A stretch of 34,150 bases of DNA from Streptomyces rhizosphaerihabitans (GTDB lineage: Bacteria > Actinomycetota > Actinomycetes > Streptomycetales > Streptomycetaceae): assembly GCF_025399795.1 (NCBI RefSeq), contig NZ_JAODTZ010000074.1, positions 1-34,150 on the forward strand. The letters run 5' to 3'. The notes below the pieces were generated by a model, which had not been told where the DNA came from, made no database searches, and saw only the letters and a list, made by a program, of their open reading frames with translations. The position numbers and the translations under genes were made by a program. Positions 31,710 through 34,150 of this stretch are shown one piece after another (position 1 is the first letter of the stretch; every line of letters starts with the position of its first letter).

Positions 31710-31883
31710 ATGATCGAGCAGTGGCGAACTCCGATGGGGCCGCTGGAGGCCGCGGTGCACCTGGATGACTGCACGGTGATCAACTGCACGACGCATCCAG
31801 TGAGTGCGCAGGACGCACGGCTGGCGTTGACGGAGGCGTGTGCCTTCTGCCGCCCGGACACTGAGCTGGGGATCCTCGAATGA
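31710..31883 (+). CDS. DUF6233-like small protein
   Basis: A 57-residue protein, MIEQWRTPMGPLEAAVHLDD ... ACAFCRPDTELGILE. The closing CAFCRPDTELGIL with the preceding CTTHPVSAQDARLALTEA matches the C-terminal signature of the DUF6233 proteins common on Streptomyces integrative elements. It is shorter than most members and has no strong ribosome site, so it may be a 5'-truncated copy. Its last codon overlaps the next reading frame (ATGA at 31880). Function is unknown. Confidence 0.6.
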   Translation: MIEQWRTPMGPLEAAVHLDDCTVINCTTHPVSAQDARLALTEACAFCRPDTELGILE

Positions 31884-32077
31884 CGGGCCGGAATGCGGGG
31901 CCGTACATCCCGGATGATCCTTAAGGCATATCCGGACCGATCCGTGTGATCGTGCATCCGCCGTCGCCTTCGGGCGGCTGGCGCGTGCGCGTGGACGGCG
32001 AGATCCTCGGCCTGGCGCACAACGTGGTGGACCTCGCCGAGTTCCTCCGCCGAAGGGTGCATCCACGCGCGACATGA
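31880..32077 (+). pseudogene. Small element protein gene interrupted by in-frame stop
   Basis: The frame reads MTGRNAGPYIPDDP-stop, then GISGPIRVIVHPPSPSGGWR VRVDGEILGLAHNVVDLAEF LRRRVHPRAT and TGA. The second part is a typical conserved small protein paired with DUF6233 genes on actinomycete elements (IRVIVH...GGWRVRVDGEILG). TAA at 31922-31924 splits it. GTG 31946 could restart translation but has no ribosome site. The C-terminus also looks cut short. Confidence 0.6.
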
Positions 32078-32107
32078 TCCCATTACCGCAATCGTGGGAG
32101 GGTAAAT

Positions 32108-32938
32108 TTAGGGGGCTGCACTCCCGTTCTGCCTATTGGAGTGGCCTTGCTGTGCCTCGGGTGGCTGCTCTAGTTGCAGCTCTTTCTTTCGCTGCTCCTC
32201 TTTGATGCGCTCAACTTCCTCAGCGAAGTAACTCGCAGCCTCTTCAGGGTTCAGGTTGCGATAGCGGCGAATGCCAAGATCGAAAGCCTGCATTTCGAGA
32301 TCAATGGAATCTGCTGTCTGTTGCAGATTCATGCTTCGCTCGCGGAACTTGAAGTAAGAGATAATTCCTGCCGAAATGCTCACGATTGCGCTGAGGGCTA
32401 CCGCTGTCCAGCTCCATACACCTTGCTCTGCTGACGCCGTGGTGGCAACGGACGTGAGGATTGAGCCGATGATCACCGAGATCTGAAACCAATTGTGACG
32501 ATTCCGATACTTATTTGCCCCACGTCGATAGTCGTCACGGAGAGATGGAACGGATTCGTGGTATCTGCGGAATGCGTTTGAAAGTGACTGCTCTGGCTGG
32601 TCAGGCTTCGAGTGCAGAAACTCTCGCTCCGCGATGAGCTTCCGAAGGTTCATGCGGGATTGAAGGAGCTCTTCTCTATTACTGAACCAGTAAATGGGTG
32701 CACCGATCACGGAAAGCGTGAGGGGTATCCCAATCGCCGCATTAAGGAAACCGCGCCCTGACCCTGGCCTGGAGAAGTCGATCAGCAGATTTCCGGCAAG
32801 AATTCCTGCGCTGAGCAGTGGTATTAGGCCGAACAGCCAGAGGCGAGTCAGTCTCCTTTGAAAGAGCTTCTGATCAACCTCTGACTCGGCCTCGATGATC
32901 TTCTGTTCTATAGCGAGCAGCGAGGTCGACACGCCCAT
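32108..32938 (-). CDS. SLATT/DUF4231-type four-helix membrane protein
   Basis: A 276-residue protein. It has an N-terminal coiled-coil stretch, helix pair at 33-54 and 65-85, a soluble linker (LIAEREFLHSKPDQ ... YRRGANKYRNRHNWFQ), a second pair at 150-170 (ISVIIGSILTSVATTASA) and 175-196, then a long charged coiled coil (KFRERSMNLQQTADSIDLEM ... EEVERIKEEQRKKE). The second pair with the following RSMNLQQTADSIDLE helix is characteristic of SLATT/DUF4231 domains, proposed as membrane-pore effectors in nucleotide-signal conflict systems. ATG 32938 follows GGGGGTG; GTG 32944 is an alternative. Codon usage is clearly lower in GC than the neighbours, indicating transfer. Confidence 0.82.
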   Translation of the reverse strand: MGVSTSLLAIEQKIIEAESEVDQKLFQRRLTRLWLFGLIPLLSAGILAGNLLIDFSRPGSGRGFLNAAIGIPLTLSVIGAPIYWFSNREELLQSRMNLRKLIAEREFLHSKPDQPEQSLSNAFRRYHESVPSLRDDYRRGANKYRNRHNWFQISVIIGSILTSVATTASAEQGVWSWTAVALSAIVSISAGIISYFKFRERSMNLQQTADSIDLEMQAFDLGIRRYRNLNPEEAASYFAEEVERIKEEQRKKELQLEQPPEAQQGHSNRQNGSAAP

Positions 32939-33396
32939 GATCACCCCCGGCGAGTCAGGTTAGCAGCGGCGTAAGGTCGGCGGGGTCTGAAGGGGTGAGT
33001 CAAGCGCTGCCGCACGAGCCGGGGGCGACCCCGGACTGCGCGTGGCGGCCGGCGTGGTCTGCGCGGCTGGCGAAGAATCTGACGGCTATCCGTTGAGCTT
33101 GGCAAGGTCCATCTTTAGCAAGCTGGCCCACTGAGCACTGCCTTGTAAGCCTGGTGGTCAGGGTCGTCGAGGGTGTGCAGGTCAAGTCAGGATTGAGGAG
33201 TCCCCAGCTCAGCAGGTCATGTCGACTGCGATGAACCGTCGTTGACCGTGGCTGACCGCCCGATGTGGCACGGCTGTGGCACGGGCGTGAACGACAACGG
33301 CCCGTGCGGCTTGCCCTCCGGGCGTAACTGCTCAAGATCGAGACCGGCGGGCCATCCCGTACCGGTGCTGTCCGTCCCGGCTGGCACACTGCCACC
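32939..33396. other. Spacer with TGTGGCACGG repeats
   Basis: TGTGGCACGG occurs at 33264-33273 and 33275-33284. Nothing coding is recognised; a purine-poor leader directly precedes the ATG at 33397. Confidence 0.5.
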
Positions 33397-33894
33397 ATGG
33401 ACACCACGCCCGAGCAAATAAGCTCCCGGACAGCCGCCGCATGGACGGTCGCGCTCGCGGTCCTCGGAGGATTCACCGGCTTCGCCTGGGGCGGACCGTT
33501 CCTCGCCGTCACCTGCGGCCTTTCCGTGGGAGGCGGCGCCGCCGTGGGCACGGCCCTGTCCCGCCGGCGCATCGTCGCAACCATTCGGGAAGGCCAGGGG
33601 AAGGCCGCCGCGCTCGGGTACGCCGACGGCATCGCGGACATGATGGTGCTGGGGATATCCGCATACAGGGCCTCCGTCTTTCCGCTGTCCGGCCCCGACG
33701 CAGTAGACGCCGCCGAGCGCATGGCGCGCCGCAAGGCCGCCTACCAACTCACGGCCGCCGACGGGCTTCCCCATCAGATTCGTGAGGCCGCGGCCGCCGC
33801 TCTCGGAGCGATTGACGAGGGGCGTGACCGCGACACCCAGTCCGCCATCGAGGACCTTATGAGGGCCGTCCAGGAGCAGCGCCGCGGCACCTGA
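33397..33894 (+). CDS. Small membrane protein, unknown function
   Basis: A 165-residue protein with one long hydrophobic region (AAAWTVALAVLGGFTGFAWGGPFLA, continuing through VTCGLSVGGGAAVGTAL, about residues 13-53), probably two helices. A soluble helical tail rich in Ala, Glu and Arg follows (REAAAAALGAIDEGRDRDTQ). No ribosome site is visible before the ATG, so it may be leaderless. GC usage is that of the host genus. No family is recognised. Confidence 0.65.
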   Translation: MDTTPEQISSRTAAAWTVALAVLGGFTGFAWGGPFLAVTCGLSVGGGAAVGTALSRRRIVATIREGQGKAAALGYADGIADMMVLGISAYRASVFPLSGPDAVDAAERMARRKAAYQLTAADGLPHQIREAAAAALGAIDEGRDRDTQSAIEDLMRAVQEQRRGT

Positions 33895-34005
33895 CTGAGG
33901 GGCCCTGCGCTTCTAGGACAGCAGTGTTGAGGGTTCTCCTTATGCCGCTGCGTGCAACTCCTCGCGTAAGTGGCACGACGGCCACAAACGACGGAAACGA
34001 CAGAC

Positions 34006-34041
34006 GCCCAGATCGCCGGTTTCACACCGGCTGACCTGGGC
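34006..34041 (-). terminator. Terminator downstream of the tRNA-Val 3' end
   Basis: GCCCAG (34006-34011) pairs with CTGGGC (34036-34041), with an inner GCCGGT/ACCGGC stem. It lies 9 bp past the tRNA-Val fragment on the minus strand. Confidence 0.65.
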
Positions 34042-34050
34042 CTTGTTCGT

Positions 34051-34105
34051 GTCCTGAGACTGGTGGGCGCCGACGGTTTCGAACCGCCGACATCCGCCTT
34101 GTAAG
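34051..34105 (-). other. 3' half of tRNA-Val(TAC): attachment-site footprint
   Basis: Minus strand: anticodon loop CTTACAA (anticodon TAC), stem GGCGG, variable loop, T arm GGCGG-TTCGAAA-CCGTC, acceptor GGCGCCC and encoded ACCA. The bases before the loop (34106-34150) do not provide the 5' stem, D arm or GGGCGCC acceptor strand. As with the tRNA-Arg fragment, the break is at the anticodon loop. Confidence 0.72.
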
Positions 34106-34150
34106 TTCGCTCCGACTCGGCCTTGGCTGGGCCCAGCTGTACGCGCAGGG

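Overview
The window is high-GC DNA with strongly GC-biased third codon positions, purine-rich GGAGG ribosome sites and several GTG starts. Gene families (tandem universal stress proteins, Rv1733c-like membrane protein, DUF6233-like small proteins, GPP34, actinomycete integrative-element fragments) point to Streptomyces or a close relative.

Positions 1-13.3 kb look like stable chromosome. A stress/dormancy cluster (1-5.2 kb) holds three two-domain universal stress proteins, a DoxX-like membrane protein and an Rv1733c-like membrane protein. Upstream of four of these genes are paired GGGAC...GGCCC palindromes about 20-22 bp apart that resemble the DevR/DosR (OsdR in Streptomyces) dormancy box; no such regulator gene lies in the window. 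Next come 6-phosphogluconate dehydrogenase, a thiamin operon (CytX-type permease then ThiD) behind a clear TPP riboswitch, an alpha/beta hydrolase, and a secreted PI-PLC-like phosphodiesterase. Two repeat-rich intergenic stretches (7.4-7.9 and 11.65-11.8 kb) interrupt this block.

From 13.6 to 29 kb the order is patchy. Small intact genes (zinc-ribbon protein, two VOC proteins, DUF1330, MBL hydrolase, DinB, zinc alcohol dehydrogenase, a cNMP-domain/thioredoxin-reductase-like flavoprotein, SRPBCC, GPP34) alternate with debris of mobile DNA. The debris comprises an FtsK/SpoIIIE-like transfer-protein fragment, an IS5-type transposase tail fused to a frameshifted tyrosine recombinase, and a mosaic at 26.1-27.3 kb of acetyltransferase, PIN-domain and HTH fragments. 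The mosaic leads into a chimeric integrase that keeps its catalytic residues but not its normal N-terminus.

The right end (29.6-34.1 kb) is bounded by two tRNA 3' halves, tRNA-Arg(CCG) and tRNA-Val(TAC). Both are cut at the anticodon loop and followed by a terminator, the expected footprint of tRNA-targeting integrases. Between them lie a membrane-anchored pentapeptide-repeat protein, a decayed DUF6233-type gene pair, a visibly lower-GC SLATT-type four-helix membrane protein and a small membrane protein. This is the best candidate for accessory, possibly defence-related, cargo. I do not see a complete, clearly new multi-gene system.
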